Source: Endocalyx cinctus
Lineage: Eukaryota; Ascomycota; Sordariomycetes; Amphisphaeriales; Apiosporaceae
Assembly (NCBI GenBank): GCA_001600455.1
Contig: BCKC01000001.1
Coordinates: forward strand, 5,668,441 to 5,732,440
Direction: 5' to 3'
Length of the DNA stretch: 64,000 nt
The notes under the pieces were generated by a model. That model saw only the letters and a program-made list of their open reading frames with translations. It did no database searches and was not told the DNA's origin. Positions 1 through 9,059 of the stretch are shown here, piece by piece; within the stretch, counting starts at the first letter, position 1, and every line of letters begins with the position of its first letter. Both the position numbers and the translations under genes were made by a program.

Positions 1-570
1 GACTTTTACCATTTGGTATAAGTATATACGCAGAGAAAAAAAAAAAAAAAAAAAGGATAATTTACTAACCCGTGACAATAGGCCGTTATCGGCTTGCTAT
101 GGAGCGTGATGATGGTCGCGACTTCCTTCGGCGGCGGCGCTTCGTCGCACCTACGCGGCATGGCCGTCTCGGCCGTCGCCATCATCGTGAACTTCCAGTT
201 CCTCTTTAACCTGGTCTCTCTCCTGAGCCAGGCCTCGGATAACCTGTACCAGCTGAACGAATCGGGTGAAGGGGACAGCGATGGCGAAAGCTACGGCTAT
301 TTCACCAGCAGCGCTTCTTCTGAGGAGATCTCCATGCTGAAGAAATACGCTAACGCTCAGTTGGCCTTGACCGTAATAGCTAGGTACGTTTTCACAGAAT
401 ACAACTCCGGCTCTTTTCATATATGCATGCCTTCTTTGCTGTCTGATTTCGTTTCGTGCACCTGGTAATTAATCGCTAACCTATGCTACCCTTTTAGTAT
501 CGTCACTCTCGTCGTTATTGCCGCGGACCTTTTCCGTTTGATGAGAAGCGCGAACAAGTTGGGGGCTTAA
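1..570 (+). CDS. 3' end of a fungal integral membrane protein gene (5' partial)
   Basis: The gene enters from the left edge. A last or penultimate exon starts at about 82 after a branch-like TTACTAAC and an AG at 80-81. It runs to 383, where GTACGT opens an intron (384-497, with CTAAC near its 3' end), and the final exon is 498-570 with stop TAA. A short upstream exon piece (about 1-15) is possible, but its donor is ambiguous. The visible tail has two hydrophobic stretches (AVSAVAIIVNFQFLFNLVSL, and SIVTLVVIAADLF near the C-terminus). Between them lies a Ser/Gly/Glu-rich polar loop with several acidic residues, and the protein ends ...SANKLGA. I do not recognise the family. The membrane-protein call rests only on hydrophobicity. 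Confidence 0.6.
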
Positions 571-855
571 GACTCGGAGTGTCGTTTTCGTGCGTCTTGC
601 TCCAAGACGGGAATGAGAGACGGCTTCACGTCACTTTTGGTGCATCTAGCCGTTGGAGTAGATGATAGATTATCGTAACGAGGAATGAGAATACGTACAC
701 AGTGGGGATTTGTGAAAAGAAGATACGAGACAAAAAAAAAACAAGTGTGCATTCATGTAGAATTTAACGGACCGGCTATTAGGAATTATACATTTCCTTT
801 AATATTATCATGGCATCATCTATATTTATTTTTATATCTTAACCTATTTTTCTTA

Positions 856-2208
856 TTACGCGATGACGGCATTCGCCTGGGCCTCTTTTATCGCTTCGTT
901 CGAGGGTATTTCCAACTTGTGACCGTTCACCTCGGCAAGCGACTTCGCCAGAGCGTCCAGCAGCGTCGTGGTTTCCGTCTCGGTCCCGACCGTGATTCTC
1001 AGACAACCCAGACACCCGTGCTCCTTTCCCCTGAAGCGCACGACGACGCCCTTCTTCTCGGCCAACATCTCGTACACCGCGAGCGCCGTCGCGTTATCGG
1101 GCTCGCCCTTAGCGTTCAGCATCTCGTACAGCAGGAAGTTGCTCTCGGTGCCGCCCCGGAGCCGTCCGACGCCTTTAATTTTAGGCAGCTCGGCGATTAT
1201 CCTCTCGCGCTGGGCGACGATCTTCTCGCGGTTCGCGCGCATGACGGCCAGGCCCTCGGGCGAGACGGCGTACGAGGCGAGCACGCTCGTCGGGCTCGAG
1301 AGGTTGTACGGCGCTTTGAGGCTGTTCATCAGGCGCGCGATCGCGGGCGACGTGAAGGCCGCGCCGGCGCGGATCCCCGCCATGCCGAACGCTTTCGACA
1401 TGGTCTGCATGACGACGAGGTTGGGCCACTCGGCGACCCACTCGGCCAGGGAGGCGCCCTCGGGCGCGAAGTCCACGTACGCCTCGTCCACGACCACCAC
1501 GCCGTTCCACGTCGGGTGCTCTAGCACCTTCCTCACGTCCTCCTTGGCTATCGTCCCGCCGGTCGGGTTGCCCGGCGAGCATATGTAGATAAGCTTGATG
1601 TTCTGCTCCTTCGACAGCGTCTCGTTCACCTTCTCCACGTCCAGCTCGAACGTGGGCGCCGGGAGCAAGGGGACCTTGACGAGGCCGACGTCGTTGACCT
1701 GGGCCGATACGGAGTACATGCCGTAGGTAGGCGGGCAGACGAGAATGCGGTCCTTTCCGGGGACGCAGAAGCATCTCAGGAGAGCGTCGATGGCCTCGTC
1801 GCTGCCCACGCCGACGAACAGGTTGTCCGGCGTGATGGTCTTCTCGGTGTGGTGGTGGGTGTTGCGCAGCTCGCAGAGCTGCTGCTTCAGGTCCGCCTGG
1901 TGGGGATCCGGGTATCTGTGAAGGCCCAGGAAGTCGATCTCGGGCCCCGACGAGGAAGCCGCGCAAGCCGCTTTCTCCGCCGATAAAGATGGGCCGTAGG
2001 CGTTCTCGTTGGCGTCGAGGAGAACGTTGGTCCCGTCATCTTTGTAATCGCTAAATGAATTTTCTGCGGTTAGCAATTGGGCTAGAGGAAAAAGCCAAGT
2101 AGAAATCAAAATCAATTGAGTTACATATTCTCACTCTCTTGCACAGCGGTAAGGTTCCAGCGCCAAAATATTTGGCCTGGCACAAGTTTCTATGTTGAAT
2201 GGTGACAT
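856..2208 (-). CDS. HIS5: Histidinol-phosphate aminotransferase
   Basis: This enzyme is a PLP-dependent class I/II aminotransferase that converts imidazole-acetol phosphate and glutamate to histidinol phosphate (histidine biosynthesis, cytosolic). There are two exons: 2208-2135 and 2050-856, with an 84-nt intron (GTGAGA donor; TTGCTAAC and TTTAG at the 3' end). Splicing gives 422 aa. The short first exon encodes MSPFNIETCARPNILALEPY, which restores the conserved fungal N-terminus that reading exon 2 alone would miss. The joined reading continues into DDYKDDGTNVLLDANENAYG. Other signatures are CSPGNPTG, the VVVDEAYVDF segment, and the PLP lysine in MSKAFGMAGIRAG (about Lys244). The length is normal for fungi. 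A TGACGTAA bZIP-like octamer lies at 2238-2245, about 30 bp upstream of the ATG; a role in amino-acid control is only a guess. Coding GC is much higher than in the flanks. Confidence 0.95.
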
Positions 2209-2667
2209 GATTTTATGATTGGTGCGGAAGAAATTGTTGACGTAATACTCAGAGCCAAAAGAAGAGTATATAATTGAAATCTAAATTAAATTCAGGATAT
2301 CAATAATCTGAACAGTCTATTGTTTTTTTTTTTTTTTTTTAAATTGTCTTAAGTGATCTCTTAAATAAAAGTAGGAACCATGAGAATATTTAGAAACGTT
2401 TATCAACTTTTTTTTTAGTGAAGCTCCGATAACGGTTTGACTCATGAATTGCTTGTATGTACGGTATGTTTATATACAAGTAGATAAAAGGTATGACACA
2501 ACGTGTAGCAACGTGAAATATATTAATGTGTTCTGTATATAAATGAATAAATAAATTAAGGACTTTATGAAATAGTAGAAGAAAAAGTAAATAAAAATAC
2601 TCCGTAAATAAATAAAAATTAAAGCAAAGGTAGAAGAGGAGAGCTGTAAATAAGAAACAAAAAAAAA
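2209..2667. other. Spacer between HIS5 and tRNA-Ala
   Basis: AT-rich spacer with no supported gene. It holds the presumed HIS5 promoter (adjacent to 2208), a T17-18 run near 2323-2340 and one TACTCCGTA 9-mer at 2598-2606 (see findings). Short frames here are low-complexity Phe/Tyr/Leu strings produced by AT-rich DNA. Confidence 0.6.
2659..2667 (-). terminator. Pol III terminator of tRNA-Ala
   Basis: Nine consecutive T on the minus strand begin immediately after the tRNA discriminator base. This is the standard RNA polymerase III stop signal. Confidence 0.8.
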
Positions 2668-2739
2668 TGGACGCACTGGGAATCGAACCCAGGACCACCT
2701 CTATGCTAAAGAGGTATTATACCACTAAACCATGCGCCC
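2668..2739 (-). tRNA. tRNA-Ala (anticodon AGC)
   Basis: This is a 72-nt cloverleaf on the minus strand, counting the discriminator base. The acceptor stem pairs GGGCGCA with TGCGTCC and includes G3:U70, the alanine identity wobble, followed by discriminator A73. The anticodon arm is CCTCT / TTAGCAT / AGAGG, which places AGC at positions 34-36. The T arm is CTGGG / TTCGATT / CCCAG. The D arm (GTTTAGTGGTATAAT) is weakly paired, more like Gly/Glu-type tRNAs than the commonest fungal tRNA-Ala. There is no intron. A run of nine T on the transcribed strand follows directly (2667-2659), as expected of a Pol III terminator. Confidence 0.95.
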
Positions 2740-3229
2740 AGCAGTACCAAGTTCATTGGATGTGATTCGCTAGAACCGATCACCCATCGCTTGTTGTAAT
2801 CTGCAGGCTTATTAATTATTATATCCTTGACACAAAATTCTGATCCACTTTACCGGCAAGCCCCATTCTTTTTGCATTTTCAGATTTTTCCTACCAACAT
2901 ACCTATTCGCTCCTATCCATATTTTCCCGAACTGTACGTGACTCACAACTAGTTTTATAATTATTGATATCAATTAAAGTATTCATATAATCAGAAAGTA
3001 AACACCCAACAGCTGATACCGCTATAGCTAGTTCAAATATTCAACATTTCAAATGTCGTTGGTACTGGTTGCCGTATCATACCTGCCAGTCCCAATTCAT
3101 ACTAATCTAACAGCCAAAGACGACATCTATAGCGAATTTATCAGTTATACTAGATAGTTGCCTAAATAACAGCCTGTAAATGTCTAAGCCTGCTAGGAGT
3201 TATGTGACTAGGTACCTCTCCATCTGAAT
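2740..3229. other. Spacer, no gene seen
   Basis: 490 bp of AT-rich sequence between the tRNA and the end of the C2H2 fusion gene. It should include the 5' flank of the tRNA and the 3' UTR of the upstream-lying minus-strand gene. No coding frame is supported. Confidence 0.5.
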
Positions 3230-6200
3230 TTAAGCCCGAGTTGATGCATCCCCGTTAAGGAGCATCGCCGGCCCGTCGCCACTAGATGTTTCGAAAAAGC
3301 CGTCAAAGTCCCTACTATTGTTGTCATAATTAGCTCTACCATATATATCCCTCCAGCAATGAAACCCAGTTGAACCAGTTGAGCCAGTTGGTATGTGCCA
3401 ACCATCTTCGTCTACGGAATTTCCGCTCATCGTATTCGGCTTGGGACCCGGGTCTTGAAACATCTGTGCCCAGTCCGCCACCGCCGCTACCCCAGCTCCG
3501 TCGCAATGAAGCCCCGCAGCATCAGCGAAACCGGAGTGGACGTCATGACTACCGGCTCCACCGTCGTGACTCGACGAAGCCGTGGTCGCCTGGGTAGCGA
3601 TATCGCTGCTATTGCCCAGCAGCGAGGGCGCCTCGTCGTCCTGCTGCGCCGCCTGGGACAGCGTGCCGTGGTAGGCCTCGATGAACCGATCCAGGATCCC
3701 CTCGCACGCGGCGTGGAGGAGGCTCGACAGCGCCCTCTCCTCGTTCGGGATCCCGTCGACGAGGTCGTGGGCCCGCATGTACGACTGCACGAAGTCCGAC
3801 GTGATGGTCGGCCCCCTCTCGCGCCGGAACTCGCGGATGATCGCTAGCCCTTCCTGCAGCGGGCCCTCGACGAAGGGCGAGTCGGGCGGCTCCTCGTCCG
3901 GGAAGACGATCCGCCACACCGAATTCCACTGCCCGATCACCGTGAGCTTCTTGTCCACCCTCGACCCGAGCTTGTCGACCTGGTCTTGATCGATGCCCTC
4001 CGGCGGTTGGACCTCCTCGTTCTCGCACCCGTTGGATCGGAGGTGCCTGTCTAGCTCCGACTTGGGTCCGAACACCCTGCCGCAGCGGGCGCAGAAGTGC
4101 GGCTGTTTGTGGCATCGGTAGAGATGCTGCTTGACGTACTTGATCTCTTTGAGTTGGAATTTAAGACACTTTTGGTGCCGGATCTTATCGTGCTTATAAA
4201 ATGGACAAGCCAACAACGGTAATCGGTCTTCGTCGCTATCACCATTCTTTCGTCTCGTGTTTCTAAGGCTCGTGCCCCTCTCATCGTCCGAGGCTCCTCC
4301 TCCTCCGTGATTTGATTCTCTCTCCCTCTTCTTTGTAGGTGCCGTATTAAGCCCATTAGTCAAAGTGCCCGAAGAGGTTGGTTTTCCAGACTTATAGTCT
4401 GAGCCACCTTTACCTGCTCTCCAGACTTCGAATTCTCCCAGCATAATCTCAATCAGAGCAGGCACCTCCAAATACAGTGGGTCATCTTCCTCAAGTGTCT
4501 CGGTGATCTCTTCATCAGAAGTTACGCCATCCTCGGACGAACTAACTTCGTCCTTTAATTTGTCTTCCCGCTCTCCCACGCTGACGGGAGGACTTGTCTC
4601 CTTTTCCTTTAAATGCGACGGCGCTGATTCTACCTGGTCATTTCCGGTCGGGTTTCTCACCACCTCTAAGCAGTTGACGTCGTGTCTAAGAACCCAAAGT
4701 CTCAATTGCTGCATAAGCCGTTCCGTCCGCTCGCGCTCTTTTACGAAGAGAGTCTCGACGAACTCGAAGCCGACCTGTCCATCAGAACTCGCTTTCTTCT
4801 TCTTAGACGCTTTCAGCATAGGAGCTTCACAGCTCCTCAGCAAAGCTCTCAGTTTATCGGCGAGACGCTCGGCAGACTCTATAAAATCCTCAAGCATATC
4901 TCGATTTATTTCAGATCTCGTCTGGGGCACACACTCTTCTAATGATTTAAGCTTGCCGAAAAGTTGAATGAGAAGTATCCATAGCTCCCCGGCCACGTCG
5001 GCATTCGGGGTACTTGGGCCGTAGTGATATGCGACCCAGTCGTATATCCACTTGCCCAAAGAGTTTGAGTCGAACACGCTTCCGAGTAATATGATAGGTT
5101 CTTCGGAAGGGTCCCAGTTCTTGAGAGAGTATCCACTCGGAATACCATATCTTCTCGCCTCGTCTTCCTTTGACACTGCTTTCTTGGGAATACCAAAAGC
5201 CCTTCCCTTGTGCCTATCTAAAGGCTCAGTCGTGACAGGGCGCGGAGGAAGGGTGCCATACTCGGAACGCCTGGCTGAACTAGAACTGAATTGACTTTGA
5301 AATGAGTCATAGTCGCGAGAAGATTCATAAGATTTGGGAGACTTTGCTGATTGAGAAGGACTATACGATTTAGTGGCCGCTGTGTGTTCACGAAAATTTC
5401 TTGTTGCTCTCGAAGGTGATGAGAATGCCGAGCGAGACTTGGTGGAATACGTGTAGGTTTGGTCGTGAGTTCGGCCTTGGTCTCGCCTTCGTGTTTCCGG
5501 GTCGCAGTATCTATGTCGTGACTGTTTGGCAGTAGGCTTTCGATCATTGATCACTTCTGAATCTGTCTCCTGCAGCTGAGTTCCGTGGGATTGGTCCGGG
5601 ATATGAATATTGCTCGGGTCTCCCTTTTCAGTTTCTAAGGTATAGCCTTGTGTGGCCGGCGAAGGTGGTGGTAAGACGTGAGAACCTCCTTGAAGCGGAG
5701 ATTGACCGTTAATATCCACTCGCTCATCAGTCAATTCAACTTCCTGTCTTTCACCAGGCTCCTTTACCAACGAACTTAGCCCCGGGATTCCATCCACGCT
5801 GCCTTCTTTAGTAACCCCGTCATTCTCGTTCTGCTTGTTATCTCTATAGGGCCCGGCGATGGTTGGAGCTGCATGGTCAGACGAAATAAACTGAACAGTA
5901 TTTCCTTGGCCACTTCTCTTCGTAGATATGTTCCGTTCCGGAGATAACCGTCCGCTTTTGCCCTGTAAGCCGGAGTGGAAAGAGGAACACGGATGTCGAC
6001 TTGCTTTGTCTACGTTGGTACCATGATAATCTTGTCGCCTATGCTTTTGTTCATCCCTTACCTTCCCCGATCGCTTATTTCGCTTTGAATCCTTTGAAAT
6101 GGAAAATGACACAGTGGTGCGTTGACTCGGCCGGAGCGGAGAGGTATTCGTCGGACTGAATAGCTCATCAACGTCAGTCCCACGGCGGTTTTCGGTATAT

Positions 6201-6439
6201 TCCGCGCTACTAAAAGAGAATTTAAAAGGGGTTGGCGAACGAACAGGCTCTCCCGAATACTTGGGGGATGCGGGAATGTACCGGCGAAAGCTGCTGTCCC
6301 TTCGGTTGGAGCTGGATCGGGTCGGTCCGTGTCCGTGTCCATGTCCGTAAGCGGACTTATCCTCGTGCATTCCCCCTCTATCACTAAACGGGAAAGCAGG
6401 CCCTGTTGAAGTGACCATTTTGTGTTGGTGAATATTCAA
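3230..6439 (-). CDS. Large C2H2-type zinc-finger protein fused to a conserved fungal GYSLKNWDP-type domain
   Basis: A single uninterrupted frame of 1069 codons. A second in-frame ATG at 6418 (MVTSTGPAF) could be the true start. Residues 1-420 are disordered, Ser/Arg/Pro-rich and carry a His-Gly repeat near residue 32. Around residues 427-620 is a module beginning YGIPSGYSLKNWDPSEEPI and LLGSVFDSNSLGKWIYDW, a conserved fungal domain that I associate from memory with proteins labelled 'vegetative cell wall protein gp1'. After an acidic linker (SSEDGVTSDEEITETLEEDD), residues of about 743-930 form the fungal C2H2-like module: CPFYKHDK, KYVKQHLYRCH, then CARCGRVFGPKSELDRHLR. The last 130 residues are low complexity. 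The DNA of the zinc module (about 3600-4120) is far more GC-rich than the rest. Function unknown; a nuclear regulatory role is plausible but unproven. The gene is divergent from the GH76 gene. Confidence 0.85.
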   Translation of the reverse strand: MNIHQHKMVTSTGPAFPFSDRGGMHEDKSAYGHGHGHGPTRSSSNRRDSSFRRYIPASPKYSGEPVRSPTPFKFSFSSAEYTENRRGTDVDELFSPTNTSPLRPSQRTTVSFSISKDSKRNKRSGKVRDEQKHRRQDYHGTNVDKASRHPCSSFHSGLQGKSGRLSPERNISTKRSGQGNTVQFISSDHAAPTIAGPYRDNKQNENDGVTKEGSVDGIPGLSSLVKEPGERQEVELTDERVDINGQSPLQGGSHVLPPPSPATQGYTLETEKGDPSNIHIPDQSHGTQLQETDSEVINDRKPTAKQSRHRYCDPETRRRDQGRTHDQTYTYSTKSRSAFSSPSRATRNFREHTAATKSYSPSQSAKSPKSYESSRDYDSFQSQFSSSSARRSEYGTLPPRPVTTEPLDRHKGRAFGIPKKAVSKEDEARRYGIPSGYSLKNWDPSEEPIILLGSVFDSNSLGKWIYDWVAYHYGPSTPNADVAGELWILLIQLFGKLKSLEECVPQTRSEINRDMLEDFIESAERLADKLRALLRSCEAPMLKASKKKKASSDGQVGFEFVETLFVKERERTERLMQQLRLWVLRHDVNCLEVVRNPTGNDQVESAPSHLKEKETSPPVSVGEREDKLKDEVSSSEDGVTSDEEITETLEEDDPLYLEVPALIEIMLGEFEVWRAGKGGSDYKSGKPTSSGTLTNGLNTAPTKKRERESNHGGGGASDDERGTSLRNTRRKNGDSDEDRLPLLACPFYKHDKIRHQKCLKFQLKEIKYVKQHLYRCHKQPHFCARCGRVFGPKSELDRHLRSNGCENEEVQPPEGIDQDQVDKLGSRVDKKLTVIGQWNSVWRIVFPDEEPPDSPFVEGPLQEGLAIIREFRRERGPTITSDFVQSYMRAHDLVDGIPNEERALSSLLHAACEGILDRFIEAYHGTLSQAAQQDDEAPSLLGNSSDIATQATTASSSHDGGAGSHDVHSGFADAAGLHCDGAGVAAVADWAQMFQDPGPKPNTMSGNSVDEDGWHIPTGSTGSTGFHCWRDIYGRANYDNNSRDFDGFFETSSGDGPAMLLNGDASTRA

Positions 6440-7035
6440 AATCGAATAGAGGAATCAATTGACATGTGAATTTAGTATGATGTATGTCTATGGTAGAAAA
6501 AGAACAAAAATCATTCAGAAATGAGAAGGGGGCATCTTGCAACTTTCAGCTTCCAACTTCAGGAAAGGCGCAATTGTGCTCTTCCCCATTTCCTGCTTCG
6601 CCCGAGAATAGTATTTAGCGGATACCACTGCATGGGGATTGTAGGTCGATTCACCAATTAGAGATCTCAAGACGGCGGCAAGATCATGGATGCTGCATGT
6701 TCTCCTAACGATTTACGATGACATGCAGGAGATTACATAATGTATGCAGCAGGTTGAGTTCGGCAATGTGCATACTACCCTCTCTCAACGGCTTGCTATA
6801 GGCTTGAATATGCAGGATATTGAATGTCGAAGTTGATTGACTGGACTACTTGTTAGATATAGATACGAATAGGAGTGTGCGTTGTCTATCTCGCTGAGAA
6901 CCGAGATGGAAATGTCGATAAAAAGATGCCAAGGGCAAAAATGTGCCTTAAGTTAAAGGTGAACACGAACCATGCTCGCCGCAATGTGCCTCGCTGGAAC
7001 GAACATAAGAACGACTCCGAGGCTATGTCGAGTAT

Positions 7036-7044
7036 ACACGCACG

Positions 7045-7093
<49 letters not shown>

Positions 7094-7108
7094 GTATATG
7101 TATATCAG
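7036..7108. repeat. CA/TA microsatellite
   Basis: A compound simple repeat: three CACG units, then about eighteen CA dinucleotides, then TA dinucleotides with ATGTAT interruptions. The frames crossing it (Thr-His or Cys-Val strings) are artefacts. Such tracts are usually length-polymorphic. Confidence 0.95.
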
Positions 7109-7184
7109 ACAGGTAAGAATACGAGTTTGAAATTGGAAATGTAAGAGTATATGAACGACAATTCGTCAGTGTCTTCGAATTTAG

Positions 7185-7538
7185 AAGGAAAACACACAGA
7201 ATATTCATATTTCACTTGATATTCAAGCGTCTTTAGGAGAACTCAAAGTCATACTTCAAGACGATGCCGAACCAGTCACCAAACAGCAAGTAAGGGAAAC
7301 TCCAACATGTCATTTAGCTGGCATAGCTAACAAGGGCTGCACTAGTTCCGCATCACCTAAAAACAGCAAGAAGAAAGAACATCAAATCTGTCGAAAAGAT
7401 CTTGTTGCTCGTTATACGCCCGACAATGTCCTCGCTAGCGTAGCGTTTGGGATATCAACTACCGATCACCGCCAAACTCGTGCTAGGGATGCCATCAACC
7501 AGTTCGATTATCAGTTTCGTACCAGTAAGGGGTGTTGA
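7185..7538 (+). pseudogene. Orphan open frame without start codon (possible exon or gene remnant)
   Basis: An in-frame stretch of 117 sense codons with no ATG, between TAG at 7182-7184 and TGA at 7536-7538. Its composition looks coding, with mixed polar and hydrophobic residues, for example DLVARYTPDNVLASVAF and RARDAINQFDYQF. The left edge (TTTAG then AAGG) could be an acceptor and CA-GTAAGG at about 7523 a donor, so it might be an internal exon. No partner exon is visible. A second frame of similar character starts at 7532. I do not recognise any family. It could equally be chance or a decayed gene. Confidence 0.2.
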
Positions 7539-9059
7539 ACGATCCTATAGATGAGGTTTCTCACGAACGTGTGGCTAGGAGTCCCCAAGGGTCATTTTGG
7601 TTGGTCTCGGAGTATATGCATCAGATGATTATTACAGGCGTTTTGCGTTTTATTATTAGGCCTTACATCGTAGCCGTCCTTTCAGGGTATTCTGTATGGC
7701 TATCCTTGTTCTTTTTCTTTTCATGTAACAAATAACACTTGAATCTGGTATTGGGCGCTTTTCTGCCTTCGGTTTTGAATAATTCTCCGGATAGGATAAG
7801 AAATGTAATAGCTATATAAAAGTAGCAAAGAGAACAAAACAAGATATAAATAGTAGCCACAGATAAAGATCTCTGTCTCGCGGTAGAGCTCTGACGTCAG
7901 TTACATGCCACCGTAGCACGTAGTTAATGAGTCTTCAGGGTCCTACTCACTATTGGCTAGGTACCCCACATACGCTAATCGAGATCGGTAGTGTACAAAG
8001 TACCTAGGCAGCTAGGTAGAGATCCCCTCCCCGCCTTGCCCTGACCGCGTGCCTGCCATGCGATACAACGCAATTCAGCCCCTATAATGCAGGTTTAATC
8101 CACTAAAATCTAGATCAGTGGACGAAAGACACTCCTATCCGCATTTTTCATTCCTGAGCCCCTATCGACGGCATGGAATGTACTGACTTAAAGCCATACA
8201 TATTGGTTTGAAATATGAATCAGTACAGACCTTTATCGAGGCCAGAACCTCGCTGGATCCGTTTAGAATGGTTTACCTCGGGACATCTGCTAGCCAACAT
8301 AATTGTTTATGGCTAAACGAACTCTAATTGTGTGCTAAACTATGCGTTGTCGCTTTCTTCACAGCATGATCGAAGCAGTCCGTCGAATTTTCTTTGTCCT
8401 TAGAAGAAGGGATATTTGATACACATGGCAATGTACACATGGGAATGGCCTTCCGAAAACATGCGCGTGCCCATGTTTATTTCCTTGATGCTTGCTCCTT
8501 GCTCCTATGCTTTGACTCCTTTTTAAAAGCTCCACGAGTGACAGTCAGCACCCGCAAGTAGAACTCAACGGGGTAATCTTTCATTATTGACGGTAAACAT
8601 ACTCTCCTACTTACTAATAATCTAGCATGTAACGCGGAAGGATAAGATAATATTTATTTTTTCTTTCTTGATCTTTCATATCTACGTCACCTTCTTTGAG
8701 AAACGCGTTGTTCTTTCTAACCAACGCGAAGTTTGTAAAGGTTCACTTCTACCATACTTGAACCTCCAGCCTCCCTTCCATTGATCTCCGTATAGTTTCA
8801 TTTTTTATTTATGTATTATATCTCCTTACCTACAGTTTTCTTATCTTCCATTTATTTAGCTTGTGACACCTTAACTTTGGCTTCTTGGGTGTCTTTTGAG
8901 AGCAGTTCTATTCTCGGTATTCTCAGAGAGTAATTCTTGTAATACTCATTTATTTTTAATCTGGATTTTCAATTGAAATACTATTCTTTACTTTAATCAC
9001 TTACTTGTTTCGCTGGACGATATATTCTTCTTGGACAGCATTGTTATTCGCCAGCAAAT

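Larger units (their letters stand above)
6440..9059. other. 2.6 kb divergent spacer
   Basis: Spacer between the minus-strand C2H2 gene and the plus-strand GH76 gene. It contains the CA/TA microsatellite (about 7036-7108) and an orphan open frame (7185-7538), both listed separately. The rest is moderately AT-rich with no supportable gene. Pyrimidine-rich DNA at 8640-9050 is probably the GH76 promoter and leader. Confidence 0.5.

Noticed and set aside
685..1588. Plus-strand frames of 279 and 206 codons over HIS5
   Set aside because: Antisense shadows of the GC-rich HIS5 exon; Arg/Ala/Val-rich with no family likeness.
6875..7208. Frames crossing the CA repeat (Thr-His or Cys-Val strings)
   Set aside because: Simple-repeat artefacts.
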